Source of the DNA: Verrucomicrobiota bacterium
GTDB taxonomy: Bacteria; Verrucomicrobiota; Verrucomicrobiia; Opitutales; Opitutaceae
Length of the DNA stretch: 34,684 nt
Assembly: GCA_030604905.1 (NCBI GenBank)
Contig: JAUVVA010000031.1
Coordinates: forward strand, 1-34,684
Direction of reading: 5' to 3'
Shown here: one piece after another, positions 25,307-33,184 of the stretch
How the letters are laid out: the number at the start of each line of letters is the position of its first letter
Position numbering within the stretch: position 1 is the first letter of the stretch
The notes under the pieces: model-generated
The model's input: only the letters and a program-made list of their open reading frames with translations
What the model was told of the DNA's origin: nothing
Databases searched by the model: none
Program-made: the position numbers and the translations under genes

Positions 25307-25969
25307 ATGACCGGACGCATCATCGCCATCGGCGACATCCACGGCTGCCACCAGGAATTCGCCGAACTGCTCGAGCGCCTCGCCCTCGCCCCCGAGGACC
25401 GGCTCATCCTCGTCGGCGATCTCGTCAACCGCGGCCCCGATAGCAACAAGGTCATCGACCTGGCCATCCAGCACCGCGCCCTCTCCCTGCTCGGCAACCA
25501 CGAGGCGCGCCTCCTCGCCTTTCGCCGCGGCGGCGACAAGTCCCAGCTCAAGGAGGACGACGAGAAAACCCTCGCCCGCCTCGAGCCCCAGCACTGGGAC
25601 TACCTGGAAAAGATGCCCCTCACCCACGTGGAGCCGGAGTTCAACGTCGTCTTCGTGCACGGCGGCTTCCTGCCCCACGAGCCCTGGCAAAAACAACCCG
25701 CCTCGGTCGTCACGCGTATCCAGGTTTTGGATTCAGATGGCCGGCCCCGCAAGCGCGCCGAGTGTCCCGACGGCGTGCCCTGGGCCGAGCGCTGGGCGGG
25801 CCCGCCCTTCGTGGTCTACGGCCACACGCCGCGGCACGATATCTTCAAGCTCAAGTGGTCGGTCGGCATCGACACCGCCTGCTGCCAGGGCGGCCACCTC
25901 ACCGCCTACATCCTGCCCGAGCGCCGCTTCGTGCAGGTGAAGGCCCGCCGCCGCTACTACGGCGATTGA
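25307..25969 (+). CDS. Metallophosphoesterase, serine/threonine protein phosphatase family
   Basis: The 220-residue protein has the PPP-family metal ligands in order: GDIHG (9-13), VGDLVNRGPDS (36-46), LLGNHE (61-66), FVHGGFLP (116-123) and YGHTPRHD near 180. This is the bacterial PrpA/diadenosine-tetraphosphatase-like subgroup, which hydrolyses phosphoserine/threonine or Ap4A using two metal ions. The length is normal. It is transcribed divergently from the unknown gene at 24650-25228. It separates the two carbohydrate loci and has no evident tie to either. Confidence 0.93.
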   Translation: MTGRIIAIGDIHGCHQEFAELLERLALAPEDRLILVGDLVNRGPDSNKVIDLAIQHRALSLLGNHEARLLAFRRGGDKSQLKEDDEKTLARLEPQHWDYLEKMPLTHVEPEFNVVFVHGGFLPHEPWQKQPASVVTRIQVLDSDGRPRKRAECPDGVPWAERWAGPPFVVYGHTPRHDIFKLKWSVGIDTACCQGGHLTAYILPERRFVQVKARRRYYGD

Positions 25970-26042
25970 GCCCGGCGCGCCCCCCCCTTTCCACGCCCTC
26001 CCGCGCGATGGCCGCGCCCGCCCTTTAATGTGAAGACCGCTC

Positions 26043-27803
26043 CTAGCCGAGGCGACAGGCGAGCAGCGGCGCCTCGAGCGCGAGCTTGCGAGTCGCCGAG
26101 GTGGAGCCGACCACGATGCTCTCCGCGTGACGCTCGCAGGAAAGCGCCACCGGCTCGATCGGCTGCGCGCGCGGCACCAGCGAGAGATGCGCCGCCAAGG
26201 CCACCGGGCCGAAGTCGGCCGGGTCGAGCCGGAACGCCTCCCCGTGGTTGATCGTCTGGCGCAGCAGCGCCTTGCGGCCGCTCACGGCACAGGTGCTCTT
26301 CACCGGCAGGCCACCAAATTCGCTGATCAAGGGACGCAGCAGGACCCGCCACTCCCCCGACGCCAGGCCGACCAGACCCGGCGCAAGCTCCTCCACGCTG
26401 ATGTCCGCGCCTTCGGGGGCCTCGACGGAAACTTCCAACGCGAGCGAGGAAAGCGCGAAGCCTCCGCTCGCCGGGCGGTCGAGCCCGCAATGGAAGTCGC
26501 CTTGATCGCTCGCGAGGCCGACGTGGTAGATCAGCTCGGGACCGTCCTGCACCGCGCGCAGCACGCCGCTGGCGAAATCTTTATCACCGTGCAGCAGGCG
26601 CACCCGCAGCACCGCCACGCCGTCGCCGACGCGCCAGTAGCCGATCAAGGGCCGCCGCTGCGTCCACAAACTGTCGAGGTTGATCGAGCCGAGGCAGGCA
26701 TCGCCCGCACTCCAACGCGAGCCCACGCGCTCGGCGTCGGGAGTGGCGCCGCGTTGATGCACGTGGCGGGTGAACACCGCCTCGCCCGCGAGTCGGTTCA
26801 AGCCCTTCTTCAGGTGCTCGGGGCAGGGCTGGGGAGGTACCATGAAGAGGTGCGCCGGGTCGAAATCGCGCACGGTCCCCGCGCCTGCGGGACGGAAGAG
26901 CGCAAAGCCCAGCCGATCCTCGAAGAAGCTGGTCACCTCGGCGCGCAGGATGTCGGCGTAGTTGCGCGAGTGCGGGCCGCAGAGCTGGCCGGTCGGCAGG
27001 TGCAGGGCGGTCACGATCGCCTCCCAGCTATACTCGACCAAGTCCCGCAAGACCTCGCGGCAGTCCGGGTCCTGCACCATGAGCAGACCGCGCTCGATCT
27101 CGCCGAGCACGAGCGGCGTGTAAACGGGGCTGTTGTATTCGTTGAAGCCGCCCTGATCGCGCGTGTGCCGGAGGAAACGGCGCAAGCGCGCGCGACCGTA
27201 GTCGAGCAACCGCGGATCCGCTAGACGCTCGCCCGCCGCCGCGCAGACGATCGAGCCTTTCACGGCGATATTGGTGTAGCCGAGGTGGACGTTTCGGCGG
27301 AAGATCGCGTAAGCGGCGTCGTGCAGCGCCGTCTCCATGGTCGTCCGAACGCCACGGGTGAGACGGGCGCCATGGACGATCAGGATATGGGCGAGGCGAA
27401 CTCCGCAGAAGTCGGCCCAGTTGAGATCCGGCGGGGCCATGCGCTCCACCGGCTCCTCCTTATACCAGGGCCAGACGCCCCACGTGGCCGAGGCCGGATC
27501 GCCGTCGCGCAAGGCGCACACCGCGGTGATGATCGCCTCGGCTCGTTCGAGCGAGGCCTTCGACCCCTCCTCGCAGAGCGCAAGCGCGTAGTTCAGCGAC
27601 TCGCGCGTCGGGTGCACGGGCTGGCCGGCGGCCACGCGGCTATGGTAGCCGGGCGTCGAGGCGGTGAGGCAAAGCATGTCCGCCGCGAAGTCGAAGCTCG
27701 GAGCGCAGCGCGCCAGGTAGGCGGCCAGGCGCTTGGAGCGAGGCAGGAGGGCGGGCGTGGGCGGGAGGAGCGCCGGAGGAGAATCGAGAAGCGTAGCGAT
27801 CAT
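26043..27803 (-). CDS. Unclassified (alpha/alpha)-toroid lyase-like protein
   Basis: The 586-residue protein has a helical N-terminal half with toroid-enzyme patterns: WGVWPWYKEEPVE, NWADFCGVRLAHILIVHG, HLGYTNIAVKGSIVCAAAGE, GGFNEYNSPVYTPLVLGEIE and TGQLCGPHSRNYADIL. The conserved Asn, Tyr and His of these blocks are candidates for an active site. From about residue 370 the sequence is beta-rich (GYWRVGDGVAVLRVRLLHGDKDFASG and on), as in heparinase- and alginate-lyase-like two-domain enzymes. No family was recognised. There is no signal peptide, although its operon partner is exported. Its ATG overlaps the stop of the GH39-like gene by four bases (27800-27803), so the two are coupled. Confidence 0.72.
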   Translation of the reverse strand: MIATLLDSPPALLPPTPALLPRSKRLAAYLARCAPSFDFAADMLCLTASTPGYHSRVAAGQPVHPTRESLNYALALCEEGSKASLERAEAIITAVCALRDGDPASATWGVWPWYKEEPVERMAPPDLNWADFCGVRLAHILIVHGARLTRGVRTTMETALHDAAYAIFRRNVHLGYTNIAVKGSIVCAAAGERLADPRLLDYGRARLRRFLRHTRDQGGFNEYNSPVYTPLVLGEIERGLLMVQDPDCREVLRDLVEYSWEAIVTALHLPTGQLCGPHSRNYADILRAEVTSFFEDRLGFALFRPAGAGTVRDFDPAHLFMVPPQPCPEHLKKGLNRLAGEAVFTRHVHQRGATPDAERVGSRWSAGDACLGSINLDSLWTQRRPLIGYWRVGDGVAVLRVRLLHGDKDFASGVLRAVQDGPELIYHVGLASDQGDFHCGLDRPASGGFALSSLALEVSVEAPEGADISVEELAPGLVGLASGEWRVLLRPLISEFGGLPVKSTCAVSGRKALLRQTINHGEAFRLDPADFGPVALAAHLSLVPRAQPIEPVALSCERHAESIVVGSTSATRKLALEAPLLACRLG

Positions 27804-30800
27804 CGGGAAGTGTTGGCGCCGGTGCCGCCTTCGCGCAGCAGGATGGCGGGGAAGGCGCGCGGATCTTTGCGCTCGGCTATGCCTTCGGAGAGTTGGATGT
27901 AGCCCTCGCGCTCCGCGTTTCCGGGGGCGTCGAGGTCTTGCACGAGGAAGCTGAAGCGCAGCGGGCCGGAGAGCGCCTCGCGGCTGAGGCCAAACGCGGC
28001 CCGCGGCAGACGAACCTGATAATGCGTCACGCCCGCTTCCCGCACCGTGCGCAGGCGCGCCGCCGCGCTCACCGCGGCGAGATCGAAGCCGTCGGGCACG
28101 GACCAGAAATAGACCGTGTCACCACCGGGCTCGCGTCGCGCAAGGCCCATTTCCCAGAGCCCGGTCTGGCCGGGCACGGTCCAGGCGATCTGCACGCTGT
28201 CGCCTTTCCAAAGGTGATGCCCCGCGTGCGGCTGACGGTGCACGTCGTCGCGGACCTCAAAGCGCATTTCCCACGCATCCGCGTCGAGCGAGAGCCAGGC
28301 GCGCGCCGAAAGATCGTCCGGTCCCTGCCAGGACAGGTGGTGGGTCGCGGGGTCGATGTCGTTGCGGTTCACCACTTGGGCGGCTTGGTCCAACACGAAG
28401 TCCGGAGCACGCCCCGCCGCGGGCGTGCCAGGCAGCGTGCGCGTGAGCAGGACCGGCTGCACCGCCTCCGCCGAGAAACCGCCGGCCGTCATGGTCGCGG
28501 AAACGCGGACGACGCCCTCGCCGTTGCTCACCACCGCGTCGGCCGGCAAGGCGACCTGGAAGGGAACCTCGCGCGCCTCACCCGCGGCCAGCTTGACGCG
28601 CAGCTCCGGAGCGCCGGTCGCGCGCAGCGGCGCCTGCGGCTGCCAGGCGAGCAGCACCTCGACCTCGTCTTGCAGCGGATTCTTCAGGCGTATCCGGATA
28701 TCGGCTACACCGCCGGGCGACACTCCCGCCACCGTGCCGGGGCTGAGGAAGGCGTCGGCAAACTCCACCCGGCCATCGCCGCCGGAGATGAGCAGGTAGG
28801 TCGGTTCGCCGTGGATCGGCCACAGCGCCAGGCCGTCCCGCACCGGGACCTCCTGCACCGCGCCCATCAGGTCCCACAGCTCGGCGCGGGCGCCGGCGCC
28901 GACTCGCACCAGGCGCGCCTCGTGCCGGTTCGCGTCCTCGTGCCAGCCGACCAGCGCGAGATCGTTCTCGGTTTCGCCCGAGAAATCGCCTTTCCCGCGA
29001 AACGCGAAGGCCCAGAGTCCGTCGGAGCCGGCGAGCTCCGTGGCAAATTCACGACCGCGCAAGGCCCGCGAGAGGGTGTTGAAAGCCGGCACGACCGCGC
29101 GCGGCGTGAAATCGGGGTTGAACATCCGGTAGTTCCACAGGCTGGCGCGCGCGTCCTTCCAGCGGACGTGATTCACAAACCAGTGGTAGCCGACCGCGCC
29201 GCGGGCCCAGGCGAAGGGCACGCGCTTCGCGAGGATCGCCGCCTGCTCGCGCTCCAACTCGAAGGGGCGGCCGATCGCGGACTCGTTGAAATAGAGCGGC
29301 CGGTCCTCGATGCCGTGCTCGCGCATGAGCGGCAGAAGCCGCCGGTCCACGTTTTCCTGAAAGGTCCGAAAGTCGGCGTGAAAGTGCCAGGTGAAGTAGT
29401 CCCAGTAGTTGCGCCCTTCCTTGAGCGTCACCTGCACGATGTCCGCCTTGTGCCGCGGATGGTTGAGCCCGGCGAAGCCGCCGGTCAGCACGATGTTGTC
29501 GGGCGACACGGCCTTCAGCTCCTCGTGGCTCACGCGCAGCAAGCCCAGATACTCCTCGGCGCTGCCTTGGAAAAAGCCGATGTCGGGCTCGTTCCAGACT
29601 TCCCACAGACGAATGCGCCCTTGGTAACGCTCGGCGTATTTTCGCACCATCGCGCGCCACGCGTCGAGGCGCGGCGGCAGGCGCCAAGTCCGCGTGTTGC
29701 GGGCTTCGAGCATCGCCCGGGCGGTCTCACGGTGCGCCTCCGCACGCGCCCACTCCGCGCCGCCGTAGGCGAGAAGAAACTGGATCTCCTGGCCGTGCTG
29801 CTCCGCGAGGTCCACCACGCGGTCGAGCCCCTCGAAGCGCCACACGTCGGGCTCGGGCTGGATATAGCGCCACTCGCCGCCCGTGCGCGCCGAGTTCATG
29901 CCCACGAGCGCGCCGATGCGAAGATGCCGCCGCTGCAAGTCCTCCGGCACGTGGGCGCGGATGTTGGGCCCCGTGCCGCCGAGCACGAAAGCGCCGGGCC
30001 GGCTGGGAGCGGGGCCGACGGGGCGCATCACCGCCACCGACTGCACGCCCGCCGCCGCGGCCGGACGCCCGTCGACGCGCAGTTGCCAGTCGATGTAGCG
30101 CGGGCCCGGCGCCCGCCCGAGGGCTGCGGTGGCGTCGATGGCAAGCTGTTCGCCGGGCGCGAGGGTGAAGCGCTTCTCATGCGGCCTCTCCGCCGGCACG
30201 TCGCTGCGAGTGCGCACGCCCCAGGTGAGCGAACCGGCGGCAGGGCGCTCGCCGGTGTTCACGACCATCAACCGGGCCTCGCCACGCTCGGGATCAAGCC
30301 AGTGCAACTCGTCGCCGGTCTCCACGGCCACCACCAGGCCGACGTCGCCGCCATTTTCCGGGCGATAGGTGGGTCGGTTGGTGAGGAAGAAGGCGTCGAT
30401 CCGGGCGCCGCGCTCACGCGGACGCAGCGTGAAAACCAGCTCGCCCGAGGGCAGCTCGACCGAGTCGGCGGCGCCGGTGCTGATCGGCACCCATTCCCAG
30501 CGCTCGCCCGTGGTCTGGCCAAAGTTGCCCCCGCCCAGCGGCCGACCGTTGATGTCGAGCGAGAAGGAGTCCGACCGCTCGTCCGGGCCCTGCATCCGCG
30601 CCCACAAATAGTAAAGGCCGCCCCCTTCCGGCAGCACCAGCCGCCGAGACAGGGGCGACGCCTCGCGTGCGTCGGTCTGCAGGCCGAGCCCGCCCGAGAG
30701 AGCCGCATCCCGCAGCTCGCCCCACCCTGTGCGCGTTCCCTCCGCGGTCATGGATTCCACTTCCCAAAAATGCGCCACCAGATCGGGCGCCGGGCGCGGA

Positions 30801-30907
30801 GCAGCCACCGAGGCGCGCGCCGAGACCATGAGAGCCGGCGCGCAAAACCCGGCCGCCAAGGCGAAACCGAGAATCGGGATGGAGAAGGAGAGAGGAGAAC
30901 TGGGCAT
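27800..30907 (-). CDS. Exported GH39-like glycoside hydrolase with flanking carbohydrate-binding domains
   Basis: The 1035-residue protein has a signal peptide (SFSIPILGFALAAGFCAPALMVSARA). An N-terminal beta-sandwich (about 42-185) begins VAHFWEVESM and includes GLYYLWARMQGPDERSDSF, a CBM-like sugar-binding module. The catalytic barrel spans about 310-630: RIGALVGMNSARTGGEWRYI, RIRLWEVWNEPDIGFF with acid/base Glu 440, and RPLYFNESAIG with nucleophile Glu 542. These fit clan GH-A families 39, 5 or 51. A C-terminal module (about 870-1020: HHLWKGDSVQIAWTV, YQVRLPRAAFGL) resembles CBM9. The start at 30907 fits the signal peptide better than 30937. Its target is unknown; xylosides or uronate-containing chains are likely. 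Confidence 0.82.
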   Translation of the reverse strand: MPSSPLSFSIPILGFALAAGFCAPALMVSARASVAAPRPAPDLVAHFWEVESMTAEGTRTGWGELRDAALSGGLGLQTDAREASPLSRRLVLPEGGGLYYLWARMQGPDERSDSFSLDINGRPLGGGNFGQTTGERWEWVPISTGAADSVELPSGELVFTLRPRERGARIDAFFLTNRPTYRPENGGDVGLVVAVETGDELHWLDPERGEARLMVVNTGERPAAGSLTWGVRTRSDVPAERPHEKRFTLAPGEQLAIDATAALGRAPGPRYIDWQLRVDGRPAAAAGVQSVAVMRPVGPAPSRPGAFVLGGTGPNIRAHVPEDLQRRHLRIGALVGMNSARTGGEWRYIQPEPDVWRFEGLDRVVDLAEQHGQEIQFLLAYGGAEWARAEAHRETARAMLEARNTRTWRLPPRLDAWRAMVRKYAERYQGRIRLWEVWNEPDIGFFQGSAEEYLGLLRVSHEELKAVSPDNIVLTGGFAGLNHPRHKADIVQVTLKEGRNYWDYFTWHFHADFRTFQENVDRRLLPLMREHGIEDRPLYFNESAIGRPFELEREQAAILAKRVPFAWARGAVGYHWFVNHVRWKDARASLWNYRMFNPDFTPRAVVPAFNTLSRALRGREFATELAGSDGLWAFAFRGKGDFSGETENDLALVGWHEDANRHEARLVRVGAGARAELWDLMGAVQEVPVRDGLALWPIHGEPTYLLISGGDGRVEFADAFLSPGTVAGVSPGGVADIRIRLKNPLQDEVEVLLAWQPQAPLRATGAPELRVKLAAGEAREVPFQVALPADAVVSNGEGVVRVSATMTAGGFSAEAVQPVLLTRTLPGTPAAGRAPDFVLDQAAQVVNRNDIDPATHHLSWQGPDDLSARAWLSLDADAWEMRFEVRDDVHRQPHAGHHLWKGDSVQIAWTVPGQTGLWEMGLARREPGGDTVYFWSVPDGFDLAAVSAAARLRTVREAGVTHYQVRLPRAAFGLSREALSGPLRFSFLVQDLDAPGNAEREGYIQLSEGIAERKDPRAFPAILLREGGTGANTSR

Positions 30908-30990
30908 GGAGCAGGGTAGAAGAGCGGAAAACACCAACGCCCGTGGGGGCGAGCAGCCGGAGGCCGAGGCTAAAGCAGCCTCTTAACCCC

Positions 30991-31026
30991 GACAGAACAA
31001 CAGTTGTTTTAAACTGTTATTTTGTC
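30991..31026. promoter_or_regulatory. 36-bp AT-rich palindrome, putative GntR/LacI-hybrid operator
   Basis: The left arm GACAGAACAACAGTT (30991-31005) and right arm AACTGTTATTTTGTC (31012-31026) are inverted copies matching at 13 of 15 positions; the inner seven (AACAGTT/AACTGTT) are perfect around a 6-base centre. It lies 84 bases upstream of the GH39-like start at 30907. On the - strand the outer arm overlaps TTGACA (31028-31023), a -35-like box. The AT content stands out from the region. Binding by the neighbouring regulator is inferred. Confidence 0.68.
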
Positions 31027-31067
31027 AAGCCCGACCCGCCTCCCCGTCACAGAGGGCGGTCGCTCCC

Positions 31068-32285
31068 CTAGCCTTTCGGAGGAAGAAGCACTTGCGGAAC
31101 CGTCCGCACGATCGCCTCGCCCACCGCCGCCTCGGACGCGCGCATTTTGGCGACGTCCGCGATTTCTCGTCCCACGGCCGGCAGACCCGCGTCCACCGAT
31201 ACCGGGCGCAGTTCCGGGCGCAGTTCCTCGGCGAAGTTTTGCGCCAGCTGCCCCAGGGTGTCGGGAGCCGCCCAATCCACCTCGGTCCAAAAACCGTCGT
31301 AACCCGCCACCTCGATCCCGCTGCACTGCAAAAGGCGCAGGGCGATCCGCGTGAAGGCCACCACTTCGTCACTGGGCGCGCAGATCGCGTCGAAGCGCCC
31401 CTCGGGCACCCCGGCGGCTTTCAGCACTTCCACCCATTGCAATAGCTTCGTCTCCGCCGAGCCCCCCGCCCTGGCCGAGTAAACCACCTCCGGACAGGCT
31501 TCCTCCGACAAGCCCGCCGCGCTCGTCACCTCGCGAAAACCGCGCGTCTTCGCGAGCTCGTAGGGAAGATCGGCCCGGGTCACGATGCGCAGGATCCGCT
31601 TCTTCCCGCGAGCCAGCAGGTAACAGGTCAAGTCGCGCTGCCCCTGAGCATAGTCCGAATACACCCGGTCGCACTCCTTGGCCTCAAATCGCGCCGCGTA
31701 GTGCACGACCGCGATCCCCGCCGCGCGAACCTCGCGAAGCAGCGCGGCAAAGCCCTCCCCGTCCGCGCGCAGGAGGGGCACGATGACCTTGGGCTGTGAG
31801 CGCATGATCAGGCGCAGCCGCGCCTCCGGACCATCGCTCGCGTCCGCCTTGGCCCGCGCAGGCACCAGCGAGAGCGAGAGCCGCAAGTCGGACTGGTGAC
31901 CCAGATGGTGCACCACGCTCTGCATCAGCGTCTCCAAACGGTGGGGCCTGGCCGGCTGACCGGCCGCCGCCGCCCTCGCGTCCTCCGAGTTCCCCAGCAC
32001 ATCCACCACGGGCAAGACTGTCGACTGCGGCGACCCCGGAACCGTAGGCAGCCGCTTCAGCACCGCGCCGGAACCATGCACACGCTCGATATAACCCGCC
32101 GCCTCGAGCTCCGTCATCGCCACGTGGACCGGGGTGATGCTGACCGAGAACTGCTTGGCCAAGCTTCGCACCGAGGGCAGATAGTCACCCACCTGATACC
32201 CCTCGGAGATAATCGTATTGATCAGGAAGTCATAGACTTGCTTCTGCCAAGGCTGGCGGCGAGCGGCTGAGGGAGCGGTTTTCAT
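31068..32285 (-). CDS. GntR-type winged helix with LacI-like effector domain regulator
   Basis: The 405-residue protein has an N-terminal GntR winged helix: QKQVYDFLINTIISEGYQVGDYLPSVRSLAKQFSVSITPVHVAMTELEAAGYIERVHGSGAVL, about residues 15-80. The rest (from about 130) is a periplasmic-binding-protein-like domain as in LacI proteins: LRLSLSLVPARAK, KVIVPLLRADGEGFAALLREV, GIAVVHYAARFE, CDRVYSDYAQGQRDLTCYLL and RFDAICAPSDEVVAFTRIAL. The same combination occurs in AraR-type sugar regulators. It likely senses a sugar and controls the GH39-like operon through the palindrome at 30991-31026, and perhaps the pseudopilin/alginate-lyase pair. ATG 32285 is used; the frame stays open to 32369 but lacks homology there. 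Confidence 0.9.
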   Translation of the reverse strand: MKTAPSAARRQPWQKQVYDFLINTIISEGYQVGDYLPSVRSLAKQFSVSITPVHVAMTELEAAGYIERVHGSGAVLKRLPTVPGSPQSTVLPVVDVLGNSEDARAAAAGQPARPHRLETLMQSVVHHLGHQSDLRLSLSLVPARAKADASDGPEARLRLIMRSQPKVIVPLLRADGEGFAALLREVRAAGIAVVHYAARFEAKECDRVYSDYAQGQRDLTCYLLARGKKRILRIVTRADLPYELAKTRGFREVTSAAGLSEEACPEVVYSARAGGSAETKLLQWVEVLKAAGVPEGRFDAICAPSDEVVAFTRIALRLLQCSGIEVAGYDGFWTEVDWAAPDTLGQLAQNFAEELRPELRPVSVDAGLPAVGREIADVAKMRASEAAVGEAIVRTVPQVLLPPKG

Positions 32286-32304
32286 CCAGTGGTGCGAGGG
32301 CGGG

Positions 32305-32335
32305 ACCCGAGCCAGCACACTAACTGATCTCGGGT
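32305..32335. promoter_or_regulatory. Dyad upstream of the GntR-type regulator
   Basis: ACCCGAG (32305-32311) and CTCGGGT (32329-32335) are perfect inverted arms 17 bases apart, ending 20 bases from the regulator's ATG at 32285. It may be a protein-binding site or an RNA hairpin. It does not resemble the 30991-31026 palindrome, so any autoregulation would use another motif. Confidence 0.35.
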
Positions 32336-32378
32336 GTTCTGAAAGCCCGAAGTTCCCGCAAACCCACACCGCACATAC

Positions 32379-32406
32379 TTGACACCACGCCCCACTGCGT
32401 TACAAA
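32379..32406 (+). promoter_or_regulatory. Sigma-70-like promoter for the pseudopilin/alginate-lyase pair
   Basis: TTGACA (32379-32384), a consensus -35, is followed after 16 bases by TACAAA (32401-32406), a fair -10. The expected start point, about seven bases on, falls at or next to ATG 32414, so the transcript may be leaderless or nearly so. No Shine-Dalgarno sequence is present. Confidence 0.55.
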
Positions 32407-32413
32407 GTGTTTC

Positions 32414-33184
32414 ATGAACCCCAAGGCCGCCCACCCCGCGCGTCTCGCCGAGCCCCACACCAAAACCGCGTTTCGTCACCCCACCCGCGGCTTCACCTTG
32501 ATCGAACTCCTCACCGTCATCGCGATCATCGGTGTCTTGGCCGGCATTCTGATTCCCGTGATTGGTCGCGTTCGCAGCTCGGCCCGCCAAGCCCAGTGCC
32601 TGAGCAACCTTCGCCAATCCGCCATGGCGATCACGCTCTTCGCCCAAGACAACCGAGACCGCTTCCCGGGCTTCGGCCTCAGCCCCACGTCACGCTGGCC
32701 GCACCAAGTCGCGCCCTACCTCGGCACGGTGCCCGACCGCGAGGCGTCCCAAGGCGGTGTCACGATCCGGGTCGACCGCCGCGCCTACTCCTTCCCTGTT
32801 TTTCACTGCTCCGAAACCCGCCCCGAGGAGTTCCAATCGGCCGACGGCATCGGCAACGCCAACGGGCATTTCGGCATGAATCGGAATCTCATTCCCGACG
32901 ACCAACTGCTCGGCGTGCCGGTGAATCGCGTGCGCACGCCCTCTCGCACCGCGCTCCTCGCCGACAAATCCGCCCGCAGCGCCGATGGCATCGGCAGCGC
33001 CGGCCCGGCGCTCAGCATCGATGCCCCCTTCCCCGAACGCAGCGCGGGGGTGGCCTCCAACCACGGTGGCGGCGGCACGGTGCGCGATCATCGCAGCAAT
33101 CCCGCCAACTACGCCTTCGTGGACGGCAGCGTCCGGGTGATCCCGTCCTGGCCCGGGCCGCAGATTTTCGACCTCGATCAATGA
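32414..33184 (+). CDS. Pseudopilin-like protein (coupled to alginate-lyase gene)
   Basis: The 256-residue protein has a 26-residue basic leader ending in Gly, then FTLIELLTVIAIIGVLAGIL with Phe at +1 and Glu at +5, a consensus prepilin cleavage site. RVRSSARQAQCLSNLRQSAMAITLFAQDNRDRFPGF follows closely the other two pseudopilins. The C-terminus has NHGGGG followed by YAFVDGSVRVIP, a relaxed H-Xn-DG signature. Its stop overlaps the alginate-lyase start by four bases (33181-33184), implying coupled translation. It should be an inner-membrane pseudopilin; assembly genes are absent here. The likely function is secretion or surface presentation linked to the partner enzyme, which is inferred only from repeated gene pairing. 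Confidence 0.92.
   Translation: MNPKAAHPARLAEPHTKTAFRHPTRGFTLIELLTVIAIIGVLAGILIPVIGRVRSSARQAQCLSNLRQSAMAITLFAQDNRDRFPGFGLSPTSRWPHQVAPYLGTVPDREASQGGVTIRVDRRAYSFPVFHCSETRPEEFQSADGIGNANGHFGMNRNLIPDDQLLGVPVNRVRTPSRTALLADKSARSADGIGSAGPALSIDAPFPERSAGVASNHGGGGTVRDHRSNPANYAFVDGSVRVIPSWPGPQIFDLDQ

Noticed and set aside
27893-30919. 1008-codon open frame on the + strand opposite the GH39-like gene
   Set aside because: It has low-complexity Arg/His/Gly/Ala-rich composition with no domain. The - strand frame has a signal peptide, catalytic motifs and CBM-like modules. GC-rich third positions keep the opposite frame open.
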